From: Faecalibacter macacae
Lineage (GTDB): Bacteria; Bacteroidota; Bacteroidia; Flavobacteriales; Weeksellaceae
Direction of reading: 5' to 3'
Length of the DNA: 64,000 nucleotides
Assembly: GCF_003687725.1 (NCBI RefSeq)
Contig: NZ_RDOJ01000003.1
Coordinates: 127,605 to 191,604, forward strand
Part shown: positions 28,529 through 37,241 of the stretch, piece by piece
Numbering within the stretch: position 1 is the stretch's first letter
How the letters are laid out: every line of letters starts with the position of its first letter
Program-made: the position numbers and the translations under genes
The notes under the pieces: model-generated
Seen by the model: the letters and a program-made list of their open reading frames with translations, nothing else
Databases searched by the model: none
What the model was told of the DNA's origin: nothing

Positions 28529-29676
28529 TGTTTACAGATTATTTAAAACCTGTTTCAAAAGAATTACAAGACTTTGCTAAGTCTTGTAATTCTTTTTGTT
28601 TAGGGGCTACTTTAAATTTTGAAAAAGAAGTTTTAAGTGATGTTTCTAAAAATGTAGATAAAATTGCGATAATTGGAATTCAAGAAACAAGATCTAAAAA
28701 TACAGATGAATTAGAAGATTTGGATTTTGATTTGGTTCGTAGAGCGTTGTACGAACTAAAAAAAGGGAATTGGGTTTTACCTATTTATGATTTTGGAGAC
28801 TTAATTCCAGATCAAAATAAAACGACAACTGGAGAAATTTTAACAAAGGTTTTAACTTATTTGCTAAAAGAACGATACTTTGTTGTAATTTTGGGCGGAA
28901 GTCCTAGTATGGCATTCTATCAATATAGAGCCTACGATGAGGTCGAAAAAAATATCAATTTTATATCTGTTGATGAAAAGTTACGTTTAGGAAACGAAAT
29001 TTTGCAAGCAAATAATGATAATTATTTAACTAAAATAATTGCTTCAGAACCTTTAAATTTGCTTGATTTTACAAATTTAGGTTATCAAACCTATTTTGTT
29101 GCCCAAGAAGAATTGGATTTAATAGGTCAATTAAATTTTGAAGCTGTTAGGTTAGGGGAAATAAATAAGGATATAAAAGAAATAGAACATAATGTACGAG
29201 AGGCAAATGCCGGTGTAATTGATTTATCATCAATCGAGGCGAATTATTTCTCATCTACACAAAATTTAAGTCCAAATGGATTTAATTCAAGAGAAATCTG
29301 TGGTGTAGCAAAATATATTGGTTCAAGCAACGTTTTATCATCAGTTTACATTTCTAATTATTATGAGATGTATAAGATAAGCGATCATTTATTGTTCAGT
29401 CAAATTATTTGGTATTTGTTAGATGGTAGAAATCATCGAACTGAAATAAAAAGTTTTGACGATACACAATATTTTGAGAAATTTTTTGTTCCTTCTGATA
29501 TTCAAGAATTTGTTTTCTATCATAATCTTTATACAGATCAATGGTGGATTGAGATAAAAGAGAAAGAAGAGGATAAAAAAATACAAATAATACCATGTTC
29601 CAATAAGGATTACAAAATGGCATTAGAAGGAGAAATTCCAAATAAATGGTGGAAGCACTTTAAAAAGTTTTATTAG
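28528..29676 (+). CDS. Arginase-fold (formimidoylglutamase-like) protein without metal ligands
   Basis: The 382-residue protein follows the ureohydrolase layout: an early GLRFDL-like region replaced by ELEDLDFDLVRRALYEL, a strand VVILGGSPSMAF at 119-130, FISVDEKLRLG at 145-155, and GVIDLSSIEAN at 229-239. In active arginases and formimidoylglutamases these three places read GG(G/D)H, DAHxDxR and SxDxDxxDP and bind two manganese ions. Here the ligand His and most Asp residues are missing, so it is likely not a hydrolase. It shares one base with the topA stop and precedes gldK by 120 bases; a supporting role near the gliding genes is only a guess. Confidence 0.8.
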   Translation: MFTDYLKPVSKELQDFAKSCNSFCLGATLNFEKEVLSDVSKNVDKIAIIGIQETRSKNTDELEDLDFDLVRRALYELKKGNWVLPIYDFGDLIPDQNKTTTGEILTKVLTYLLKERYFVVILGGSPSMAFYQYRAYDEVEKNINFISVDEKLRLGNEILQANNDNYLTKIIASEPLNLLDFTNLGYQTYFVAQEELDLIGQLNFEAVRLGEINKDIKEIEHNVREANAGVIDLSSIEANYFSSTQNLSPNGFNSREICGVAKYIGSSNVLSSVYISNYYEMYKISDHLLFSQIIWYLLDGRNHRTEIKSFDDTQYFEKFFVPSDIQEFVFYHNLYTDQWWIEIKEKEEDKKIQIIPCSNKDYKMALEGEIPNKWWKHFKKFY

Positions 29677-29796
29677 CTGTTTTTAAAATATTGATTGTTA
29701 ATGTTTTAAAATGCAGTTAGTTTGCTTATTTTAATTTGTATATTTTTAAATAAAATAATAGTTTTACAACCCTGTATAAAATAAATCTATAACAGA

Positions 29797-31239
29797 ATGA
29801 ATAGAATTTTGGTAAGTACTTTATTACTGTCTCTTTCATTTACTTCATGTAAAATGTTAAAGAATGGAGGAAGTAGTAATAAACATGATGGACAGATCAC
29901 CTCGAAATCATCAACTGCTTGGACTCCAGCTCGTCCAAAAGGAATGGTTCCAATTCCTGGAGGATCATTTGTGTTAGGTCAAAGTGATTATGACTTTACA
30001 CAAAACAATGATGCGCCTGTGAAAACAGTTTCGGTTGCTGGTTTCTTTATGGATGATACGGAAATTACAAATTCTGAGTATCAAATATTTGTAAATTATG
30101 TAAAAGATTCTATCGCTAGAACATCTTTAGCTGTTAAAGCAGAAGAATTAGGATTTGACCCAATGAATCCAGGAGGTTCTGACTCAGGAATAGGTGCTTA
30201 TTCTTATGTTTCAGGATCAGCAGATGGAGAAGGTACTCCATATGACGAATACATTCAACAAGCCAACACTGGTCGTGATGGAAATACAATGGATGGTCGT
30301 AAATTAAATTGGGATATTAAATTAGAATGGGACAAGTATAAATATCCAGATGTAGATTATACAGAGGTTATGGAAGGTTTATATTTCCCGCCAGAGGAAA
30401 GAATGAATGGAGAGCGTCGTATAGACACTCGTAAGTTAAACTACTCTTATGTTGTAGTTGACCAAATGGCAGCTGCTAAAAAACGTGGAACTTTCCAGGT
30501 TGATTTTAGAAAAGAATTTCAAGTAAACGTATATCCAGATACTACAGTTTGGGTAAGAGATTTTAATTACTCTTATAATGACCCAATGCACCAAGATTAT
30601 TTTTGGCATACAGCATACGCAAACTACCCTGTAGTTGGAGTAAATTGGAGCCAAGCAAATGCTTTTGCAGACTTCAGAACTAGATATCATAACATTGCTT
30701 TAAATAGAAAGAAGAAAAGAAATAGTTCTTCAGCTAAAGTTATTAGTTACCGTTTACCTACAGAAATTGAGTGGGAATACGCTGCAAGAGGAGGAATCCA
30801 AAACGCACCTTACCCATGGGGAGGTCCTTACTTAACAGATGATAGAGGTTGTTATTTAGCTAATTTTAAACCAAAACGTGGTGATTATATCGAAATTACT
30901 AAAGGTAAAAAAGTTGGTTATATGTATACAGCACCTGTAAAATCCTTCCATCCAAATGGATATGGATTATATGACATGGCAGGTAATGTTGCTGAATGGA
31001 CTTTATCTCCACATAATAGAACATCATATCAAATGGCTTCTTCATTAAACCCTTCTATTACAGCTACTAATGAAACTAAAATGGTAGTAAGAGGTGGATC
31101 TTGGAAAGATATTGGCTACATGTTAATGGTTTCGACTAGAGATACAGAACACAAAGATTCGGCACGTTCTTTTGTAGGTTTCCGAACTGTACAACCTTTC
31201 CCTGATGGGTCAAAAGTAACATATAGAAAAACTAGATAA
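29797..31239 (+). CDS. gldK: Gliding motility/T9SS lipoprotein GldK
   Basis: GldK is an outer-membrane-attached lipoprotein that forms the periplasmic ring of the type IX secretion system with GldN. The signal ends in lipobox FTSC (Cys18). Residues about 48-470 form a formylglycine-generating-enzyme-like (SUMF1) domain with the starts PGGSFVLGQ and FFMDDTEITNSEY and the end YGLYDMAGNVAEW...VRGGSW...FRTV. It is the first gene of gldKLMN. Confidence 0.96.
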   Translation: MNRILVSTLLLSLSFTSCKMLKNGGSSNKHDGQITSKSSTAWTPARPKGMVPIPGGSFVLGQSDYDFTQNNDAPVKTVSVAGFFMDDTEITNSEYQIFVNYVKDSIARTSLAVKAEELGFDPMNPGGSDSGIGAYSYVSGSADGEGTPYDEYIQQANTGRDGNTMDGRKLNWDIKLEWDKYKYPDVDYTEVMEGLYFPPEERMNGERRIDTRKLNYSYVVVDQMAAAKKRGTFQVDFRKEFQVNVYPDTTVWVRDFNYSYNDPMHQDYFWHTAYANYPVVGVNWSQANAFADFRTRYHNIALNRKKKRNSSSAKVISYRLPTEIEWEYAARGGIQNAPYPWGGPYLTDDRGCYLANFKPKRGDYIEITKGKKVGYMYTAPVKSFHPNGYGLYDMAGNVAEWTLSPHNRTSYQMASSLNPSITATNETKMVVRGGSWKDIGYMLMVSTRDTEHKDSARSFVGFRTVQPFPDGSKVTYRKTR

Positions 31240-31273
31240 TATTTAACACAACCAAAAAAAAACAATAATAAAC

Positions 31274-31948
31274 ATGGCAGTACAAGCAAGTAAGAAAGAA
31301 CGTATAACTAATTTTATATATAGTTTTTTCGCAGGGATAGTTATTTTAGGTGCTTTATTTAAAATTACACATATCTCAATTGGTCCATTAAATGGTAACG
31401 TCTTATTAACAGTAGGTTTAGTTGCAGAAGCATTAGTTTTCTTCTACGCAGCAATCTTCGATCAACCACAAGGTCAATACGAGTGGGAAAAAGCTTACCC
31501 AGAATTATTAGATGGTGCACCAGTTGCTAAGAAAACAGCAGCAGTTGCAGCAGCAGGTAATTCTTTAACTCAAGAATTAGACAAAGTTTTAGCTGAAGCT
31601 AAATTAGACAAACAAGTATTTGAAAGCTTACGTTCTTCTTTAGATAATTTCGGAGCAGCAGTTTCTGAAATCAACAAAACGACTACAGCAGCAGCAGCTA
31701 CACAACAATACAATGATGAGATTTCTAAAGCAGCAGTTAATGTAAATGCATTAAACACTTTATATTCTCAACAAATTGAAAACTCTAACAAACAAGTAGA
31801 ATTAAACAAGCAATTCATCGAGGAGATGCAAAAATCTTCTGGACACTCTGAGAAGTTCTTAACAGAGATGCAAGCTTTATCTGCTAACATCAATGCTTTA
31901 AACAAAGTTTACGGTGGAATGTTACAAGCAATGAAAAACAATAACTAA
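31274..31948 (+). CDS. gldL: T9SS motor protein GldL
   Basis: GldL is the inner-membrane stator-like part of the proton-driven T9SS motor. Two N-terminal transmembrane helices (about 14-31 and 41-60) are followed by a cytoplasmic coiled-coil-rich region (about 90-220) with Ala/Gln/Asn-rich helices. The family-conserved Glu in the second helix is visible in LVAEALVFFYAAIF (about 55-68). It is 34 bases after gldK and 49 bases before gldM. Confidence 0.95.
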   Translation: MAVQASKKERITNFIYSFFAGIVILGALFKITHISIGPLNGNVLLTVGLVAEALVFFYAAIFDQPQGQYEWEKAYPELLDGAPVAKKTAAVAAAGNSLTQELDKVLAEAKLDKQVFESLRSSLDNFGAAVSEINKTTTAAAATQQYNDEISKAAVNVNALNTLYSQQIENSNKQVELNKQFIEEMQKSSGHSEKFLTEMQALSANINALNKVYGGMLQAMKNNN

Positions 31949-31997
31949 CCATTGCTTTATTATTAAATTTAATATTAATTAATTCTACTGAAACACT

Positions 31998-33554
31998 ATG
32001 GCAGGAGGAGGAGGTGCTCGCCAGAAGATGATCAACTTAATGTATCTTGTATTTATCGCTATGATGGCGTTAAACGTAGATCGTGAAGTTTTAAGATCAT
32101 TTGAGAGCATTTATTTAACAATGGAGTCGTCAACAGGGTTGACTACTGAAAATAATAATACTTTCTATTCTAATATTTCTAAGAAAGCACAAGAAGAGGA
32201 AGATTATAAAGCAATTGATGTAAAAGCGAAAGAAGTTCAAAAACAAGCGAACGATTTCTTTACTTACATCGAAAGTTTAAAAACTGAATTAAAAGGAGCA
32301 AGCTATCAGCCAGGTGCTGAAGAAACTGATTATAATTTATTAGCAAATTCAGAGCCAGTTGTATCTTTATTATTCAAAGGAGAAGGTGGTGATAATGGAA
32401 ATGCTAATGCGCAGGAGTTAGTTTCTAAAATTGATGGATTTCGTCAATTTTTATTAACATATGTTAAAGATGATGCTAATGCTACGAAGAGAATTAATCA
32501 AGTATTCTCTACAGAAGCACAAGGAAAAGGTAAAAAATCTTGGTTACAAGAAAAATTTTACGATCAACCAATGGTTGCTGCATTATCTAACTTAACGAAG
32601 TTACAAGCAGATGCTCGTACTGAAGAAGGTAATATCGTTCGTGATTTATTAGCTGGAAAGTTAAAAGAGAAGATCGAATTAAACGCTTTCGAAGGTATGT
32701 TCTTATCTCCAGGTATTGTTAAAGTTGGTGACGAAGCAGTATTAAATGTTGTTTTAGGAGCTTTTGATAACAGTGTTACTGGATCAGTTCAAACTTCAGT
32801 TGGTAGCGCAAGTATCGTTAATGGTAAAGCAGCTATTAAATTAAATACAGGATCTGTAGGAATTCACAAGTTAACAGGTAATTTAACTTACAAGACTGCA
32901 TCAGGTGAAACTAAATCTGTTCCGATCATACCTTCAACTTACCAAGTTGTTGCTCAAACTTTAGACGTGAAAGCGGCTGAAATTATCGAGAAAGATCCAA
33001 CGGGAGGTTCTATCGTTGCTGATAACTTAAGAGTTGTTTACCGTGGTGTAGAAAATCCAGTTTCTGCTACTATTAACGGAGCAAATGGACCAGTTTCTAT
33101 GACTGCATCAGCAGGATCATTATCTGGAGCAGGTGCTAATAAATGGAACCACATGCCAGGATCAGGAAACGAAGTTGTATTTACAGCTACAGCTAAAGCT
33201 TCTTCAGGAAAAACTTTAACTGTTCGTGAAACATTCCGTGTTAAACCATTACCACCAGCACGTGGTGTTGTTATGGGTAAAACACACGCAGGAGTACCTC
33301 AAGCTTCTTTAGCAAGCCAAAGAGTACGTGTTGACTGGCCAGATTTCTTATTCCCTGTTAAAGGTGAAGTTGAATCTTTCAGCATCAAAGTTCCTGGAAG
33401 CCCGATTGAACGTGTTAATGGAAACAGCTTAGGTGGAGCTTCTTCTATCTCTAAAGCGAAACGTGGAGATAACATCTCAATCATCAACATTAAATACAAA
33501 TCTTCTTTAGGACAGTCAGGAGACGCTTCTATTGTATCTATCGAAGTATTATAA
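31998..33554 (+). CDS. gldM: T9SS motor protein GldM
   Basis: GldM pairs with GldL; its single N-terminal helix (about 10-28, INLMYLVFIAMMALNVDREVL) sits in the GldL ring and its long periplasmic part of four beta-rich domains reaches the GldK/GldN ring. The start MAGGGGARQKMINLMYLV is nearly invariant in the family, and the length of 518 residues is normal. It lies third in the operon with gldN 15 bases downstream. Confidence 0.97.
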   Translation: MAGGGGARQKMINLMYLVFIAMMALNVDREVLRSFESIYLTMESSTGLTTENNNTFYSNISKKAQEEEDYKAIDVKAKEVQKQANDFFTYIESLKTELKGASYQPGAEETDYNLLANSEPVVSLLFKGEGGDNGNANAQELVSKIDGFRQFLLTYVKDDANATKRINQVFSTEAQGKGKKSWLQEKFYDQPMVAALSNLTKLQADARTEEGNIVRDLLAGKLKEKIELNAFEGMFLSPGIVKVGDEAVLNVVLGAFDNSVTGSVQTSVGSASIVNGKAAIKLNTGSVGIHKLTGNLTYKTASGETKSVPIIPSTYQVVAQTLDVKAAEIIEKDPTGGSIVADNLRVVYRGVENPVSATINGANGPVSMTASAGSLSGAGANKWNHMPGSGNEVVFTATAKASSGKTLTVRETFRVKPLPPARGVVMGKTHAGVPQASLASQRVRVDWPDFLFPVKGEVESFSIKVPGSPIERVNGNSLGGASSISKAKRGDNISIINIKYKSSLGQSGDASIVSIEVL

Positions 33555-33569
33555 AATAATTAAAGAAAT

Positions 33570-34493
33570 ATGAAGTATCTTTTAGTTGGATTATCATTCT
33601 TAATGTCTACAGCTGCATTAGCACAAAATGTGTTAAATGCTAAGTCACCAGAGGAATTAAGAGAGCAACGAGCTAATAAGTTAGTTGTTAACGAAGCAGG
33701 TGATTCTATCAGTACAGAAGTAGAGCCATTGTCTTATGGTTTTATTGAAGATAAAGATATCATTTGGTCTAAAGTTGTTTGGGAAACAATAGATTTAAAT
33801 GAGAGATTGAATCAACCATATTCTAAAAAAGGTGATGAAATCATTCAGAATTCAAAATCACTTTATGAAGTGTTAATGGATGGAATGAAATCTGGACGTA
33901 TAAAAGAAGTTTATGCAACAGATGAATTCACTCAAAAATTAGACTATGATCAAATTTTAAGTAAATTAGAATTTGTAGAAGTAGATCAAGCATTTTTAGA
34001 TGATTTAGCAGCTAATGGTGAAACTCCAGCTGAGGGTGAGGGAATTTTAAAACACCAATTACACAACGAAGATGTTCGTATGATTCAAGTAAAAGGATTA
34101 TGGTACATTGATCGTCGTTTAGGTGAGTTGAAATATCGTTTATTAGGATTAGCATTATTATCTAAAGATATCCAAGCACAAACGACTCAAGCTCGTATGG
34201 CCGGAATTGAAAATAATGAAATGTTTCCATTATTCTGGATTTGGTATCCAGATGCTCGTAAAGAGTTATCTAACTTTACCATCTTCAATCCTAAGAACTC
34301 AACTTCAAGTATTACTTACGACGAAGTTTTAAATGCAAGAAGATTTTCTTCTATCATTTATAAAGCTCAAACGAATGTAGGGGTTAAGTCAATTAACGAA
34401 TATATTCCAGAAGATGCAAAAGCACAATTAGAAGAACACAACAGAATCAGAAACTCTATTATTCAACAAGAGTCTGATATGTGGAACTACTAA
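33570..34493 (+). CDS. gldN: T9SS ring protein GldN
   Basis: GldN is the periplasmic ring partner of GldK. The 307-residue protein has a signal peptide ending ALAQ (about 1-19) and family segments IEDKDIIWSKVVWETIDLNERLN, VRMIQVKGLWYIDRRLGEL-type strands, and MFPLFWIWYPDARKEL. It closes the gldKLMN operon and is followed by a strong terminator. Confidence 0.95.
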   Translation: MKYLLVGLSFLMSTAALAQNVLNAKSPEELREQRANKLVVNEAGDSISTEVEPLSYGFIEDKDIIWSKVVWETIDLNERLNQPYSKKGDEIIQNSKSLYEVLMDGMKSGRIKEVYATDEFTQKLDYDQILSKLEFVEVDQAFLDDLAANGETPAEGEGILKHQLHNEDVRMIQVKGLWYIDRRLGELKYRLLGLALLSKDIQAQTTQARMAGIENNEMFPLFWIWYPDARKELSNFTIFNPKNSTSSITYDEVLNARRFSSIIYKAQTNVGVKSINEYIPEDAKAQLEEHNRIRNSIIQQESDMWNY

Positions 34494-34514
34494 TTAGATA
34501 CTTTATTCATAAAA

Positions 34515-34547
34515 TAAAAACCTGCTCAGTTTCTGAGCAGGTTTTTT
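34515..34547 (+). terminator. Terminator after gldN
   Basis: A 14-bp perfect stem (34516-34529 with 34533-34546) with a 3-base loop and a T tract. Confidence 0.92.
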
Positions 34548-34560
34548 AATGTTTATAATT

Positions 34561-35616
34561 TTAATTGGCATCTCCTTTTTCAATACCATCTTCAATCTTC
34601 TCTTTCAGCTCTTGTTTTTCTTCTGTATCTAATTTCATTTCACCAGAAGTATCATCATTTCTTAAAACAACAGAAATCGAAATAGGAAAATGATCTGAAT
34701 CTATAGAATCTTCAATTTTCATATCAATTAATCTAAATTGAGAACTTAAAAAATAATGATCCAAAGGCCAACGCAAAAACCAATGTTTTACATGAAAAGT
34801 ATTATACATTCCACGACCACGACGTGGATCTAACATTTGCGAAGTTTTCAAAAATAATCGTGTTGTTCTACTCCAAGCAACATCATTCATATCTCCAAAA
34901 ACTATACAAGCTTTTCCGTAATCTTTTGCTGCTTTTCCTATCATTAATATTTCAGCATCGCGTTCGGTACTTTCTTCATTTTCTTGTGGAACTGGTGGTG
35001 TAGGATGTAAACCATATAATCTTATAGTTTGGTTTTTGTATTTAATATCAACAATAATTGAAGGAATTTCAGTACTGATTAAATAATTTACTTCTTGATA
35101 TTCGATTGGAAGTTTAGAATAAAACAATAATCCATACGTGTTTTCAAGAGGAACTTCAATTTTATATTCAAATTGATTAGTAGCCTCTCTAATATTTTCC
35201 ATCCAAGCTTTGTTGGTTTCAAGTAAAAAGACAATATCTGGATTTGTTTTATTGATAAGATCAACTAATTTTTGGTAATGATCGTTTTCTTGATAAACGT
35301 TTGCTACTAATAAATTGAATGGGAGTTCATTCTCTTTTAATTCAACTTGATCAATCATCTTTTTACCTAAAGGAGTATATGGAATAATTACCCAAGCTAA
35401 ATAAATGGTACAGATACCTAATAAGCCTAGAATTATATCATCATAAATGGTTTTATCTTCAATAAATAACCAAATAGTGAAAGAAATAAAAATTAATACA
35501 AGTTTCTGAAATCTGGGGTAATCAAAAACTCGAACGGTCCAATGATCGCTTTTGATAAAAGGAACTAATACTGAAATGATCAGAAAAATAGATAAACAGT
35601 AAAATACGTAAATCAT
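34561..35616 (-). CDS. Endonuclease/exonuclease/phosphatase family membrane protein
   Basis: Two to three N-terminal hydrophobic segments (about 1-18, 33-48, 61-82) anchor a C-terminal EEP-fold domain. Visible catalytic motifs are LLVANVYQEN, FLLETN, LYGLHPTP, GDMNDVAWS and the terminal SDHFPISI, where the Asp-His pair is catalytic. The substrate (nucleic acid, phospholipid or other phosphoester) cannot be told from sequence. The protein ends in a charged Glu/Lys-rich tail. It is convergent with gldN and divergent from the FAD oxidoreductase gene. Confidence 0.88.
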   Translation of the reverse strand: MIYVFYCLSIFLIISVLVPFIKSDHWTVRVFDYPRFQKLVLIFISFTIWLFIEDKTIYDDIILGLLGICTIYLAWVIIPYTPLGKKMIDQVELKENELPFNLLVANVYQENDHYQKLVDLINKTNPDIVFLLETNKAWMENIREATNQFEYKIEVPLENTYGLLFYSKLPIEYQEVNYLISTEIPSIIVDIKYKNQTIRLYGLHPTPPVPQENEESTERDAEILMIGKAAKDYGKACIVFGDMNDVAWSRTTRLFLKTSQMLDPRRGRGMYNTFHVKHWFLRWPLDHYFLSSQFRLIDMKIEDSIDSDHFPISISVVLRNDDTSGEMKLDTEEKQELKEKIEDGIEKGDAN

Positions 35617-35638
35617 AATGAGTGTTAATTAACTTAAG

Positions 35639-35671
35639 TTGTTTTTAGTCGATTTTACTTTCTTAACTTTG
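35639..35671 (+). promoter_or_regulatory. Promoter of the 35.7-kb FAD oxidoreductase gene
   Basis: TTG at 35639-35641 and TAACTTTG at 35664-35671 with 22 bases between them fit the TTG/TAnnTTTG promoter pattern. The TTG start codon is 19 bases downstream. Confidence 0.6.
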
Positions 35672-35690
35672 TAATCTTAAATAGAATTTC

Positions 35691-36758
35691 TTGAAAACTG
35701 TAGATTATATTATCGTTGGGCAAGGTGTTGCAGGCAGCTGTATGGCACTTCAATTATTAAAAAATAATAAATCATTTGTCGTCATCGACGATAATGCACA
35801 TAAAGCTTCAGCAATTGCGGCCGGAATTTATAATCCTGTTGTTTTAAAACGATTTGCTATCGTTTGGAATGCTACTTACCAAATACAATTATTGAAGAAA
35901 GTATTTACTTCTTTTGAACAATTATTAAACCAAAAATATTTATACGAGTTTCCTGTTTTTAGAATCTTTAATGATGAAAACGAAAAGAAAACTTGGTTGA
36001 AAAAATCTGATCGTGAAGATTTAAAAGATTTTTTATCGAAAGATTTTACACAATTAGATCAATATAATAATATCAAACAGCCTTTAGGTACTGGGGAAGT
36101 TGAACAAACGGGTCGTGTAGATTTAACAAATTTATTACCAGATTTTAAAGATTATTTAATCGAAAATGAATTATGTTTAGATGAATCATTCGATTATCAA
36201 ACTTTACAAATTTTGGAGGATAAAGTGATTTATAAAGACATTGAAGCGAAGAAAATTATTTTTGCTGAAGGTTTTCATATCAAACAAAATCCATGGTTTA
36301 ATCAATTACCTATTATAGGTGTTAAAGGCGAAGTTTTACGTGTTAAAACTGAAGCTAATTTGCCAGAAGCTGTAGTCAAAGCAAAAGAATTTTTAATGCC
36401 TTTGGGCGATAAAGAATATTTTGTTGGTGCTACTTACGATCGCGACAATGTAAATTATGAAACGACAGTAGCAGCAAAAGAAAATTTAGTAAATGGTTTA
36501 AATCAATTTTTGTCTGATGAAATAGAGGTTATCGATCAAAAAGCATCTATTCGTCCAACAGTTTCAGATCGTCGTCCAATTATTGGAACGCATCCAAAAT
36601 ATAAAAATTTAGTTTGTTTAAATGGTATGGGAACGAGAGGTACAATGTTGGCTCCGGTAATGGTAGAGGAATTATATAACCATTTAGAAAATGGAACTAA
36701 CTTAGATCAAGAATCAGATATTTCACGATTTTATACACTATTGAATGAAGAGCTATAA
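35691..36758 (+). CDS. FAD-dependent oxidoreductase (DAO family)
   Basis: The 355-residue protein begins with the FAD-binding Rossmann motif DYIIVGQGVAGSCMA (5-19) and ends with a VCLNGMGTRGTMLAP segment that contacts FAD in the D-amino-acid-oxidase/glycine-oxidase family. The substrate is unknown. A TTG start (35691) is chosen because it places the Rossmann strand at the expected distance from the N-terminus and no ATG is available. The end overlaps the next gene by 14 bases. Confidence 0.86.
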   Translation: MKTVDYIIVGQGVAGSCMALQLLKNNKSFVVIDDNAHKASAIAAGIYNPVVLKRFAIVWNATYQIQLLKKVFTSFEQLLNQKYLYEFPVFRIFNDENEKKTWLKKSDREDLKDFLSKDFTQLDQYNNIKQPLGTGEVEQTGRVDLTNLLPDFKDYLIENELCLDESFDYQTLQILEDKVIYKDIEAKKIIFAEGFHIKQNPWFNQLPIIGVKGEVLRVKTEANLPEAVVKAKEFLMPLGDKEYFVGATYDRDNVNYETTVAAKENLVNGLNQFLSDEIEVIDQKASIRPTVSDRRPIIGTHPKYKNLVCLNGMGTRGTMLAPVMVEELYNHLENGTNLDQESDISRFYTLLNEEL

Positions 36759-37203
36759 AAATATACTTTTTCAATTTCTTGCAGGATTATTATTCATGCT
36801 TGGAATAAAACAATTTTTCATTTTTATCGAGTTAGATCTATTGGATTTAATAGCTTCTATGGGAAAAGAAACTTTTTCTTATTACGCGGATAAAACGGAT
36901 AAATTTGGTATCTCAAATAAATTACAAAGATTAGTTCATGCAAAAATTATTTTAGGATTTATTGGTATAGCGATTAATTATTTTATTTTGTTTTTTATCG
37001 CATATAAAAAACGATTAAACTGGAATATCTCAATTGGAATAACGATTATTTTATGTTTTATTCATTTCTTTAAATTGTTCGAATTAGCGCCAATTTCATT
37101 CATGCAAATGAATCTTATTTTAGCATATTTAATTCCTGCTTTCTTAACAATAATTATTTCAGTTGTGTTTTATTTAATGGCTTTTAAAACAACTTCTAAG
37201 TAA
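36745..37203 (+). CDS. Small four-helix membrane protein, unknown function
   Basis: The 152-residue protein has about four hydrophobic segments (about 8-33, 65-87, 93-110, 125-148) linked by short Lys-rich loops. No family is recognised. Its start lies inside the end of the upstream FAD oxidoreductase gene, so it is likely cotranslated with it. Confidence 0.72.
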   Translation: MKSYKNILFQFLAGLLFMLGIKQFFIFIELDLLDLIASMGKETFSYYADKTDKFGISNKLQRLVHAKIILGFIGIAINYFILFFIAYKKRLNWNISIGITIILCFIHFFKLFELAPISFMQMNLILAYLIPAFLTIIISVVFYLMAFKTTSK

Positions 37204-37241
37204 AATTTTATAAAGCGAATAAAACGAATTATTTTTGCAAA

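Noticed and set aside
37230-37237. TATTTTTG just before the ABC-F start
   Set aside because: It lies 4 bases before the ATG with no -33 TTG, so it would give an almost leaderless transcript; chance occurrence in AT-rich DNA is more likely.
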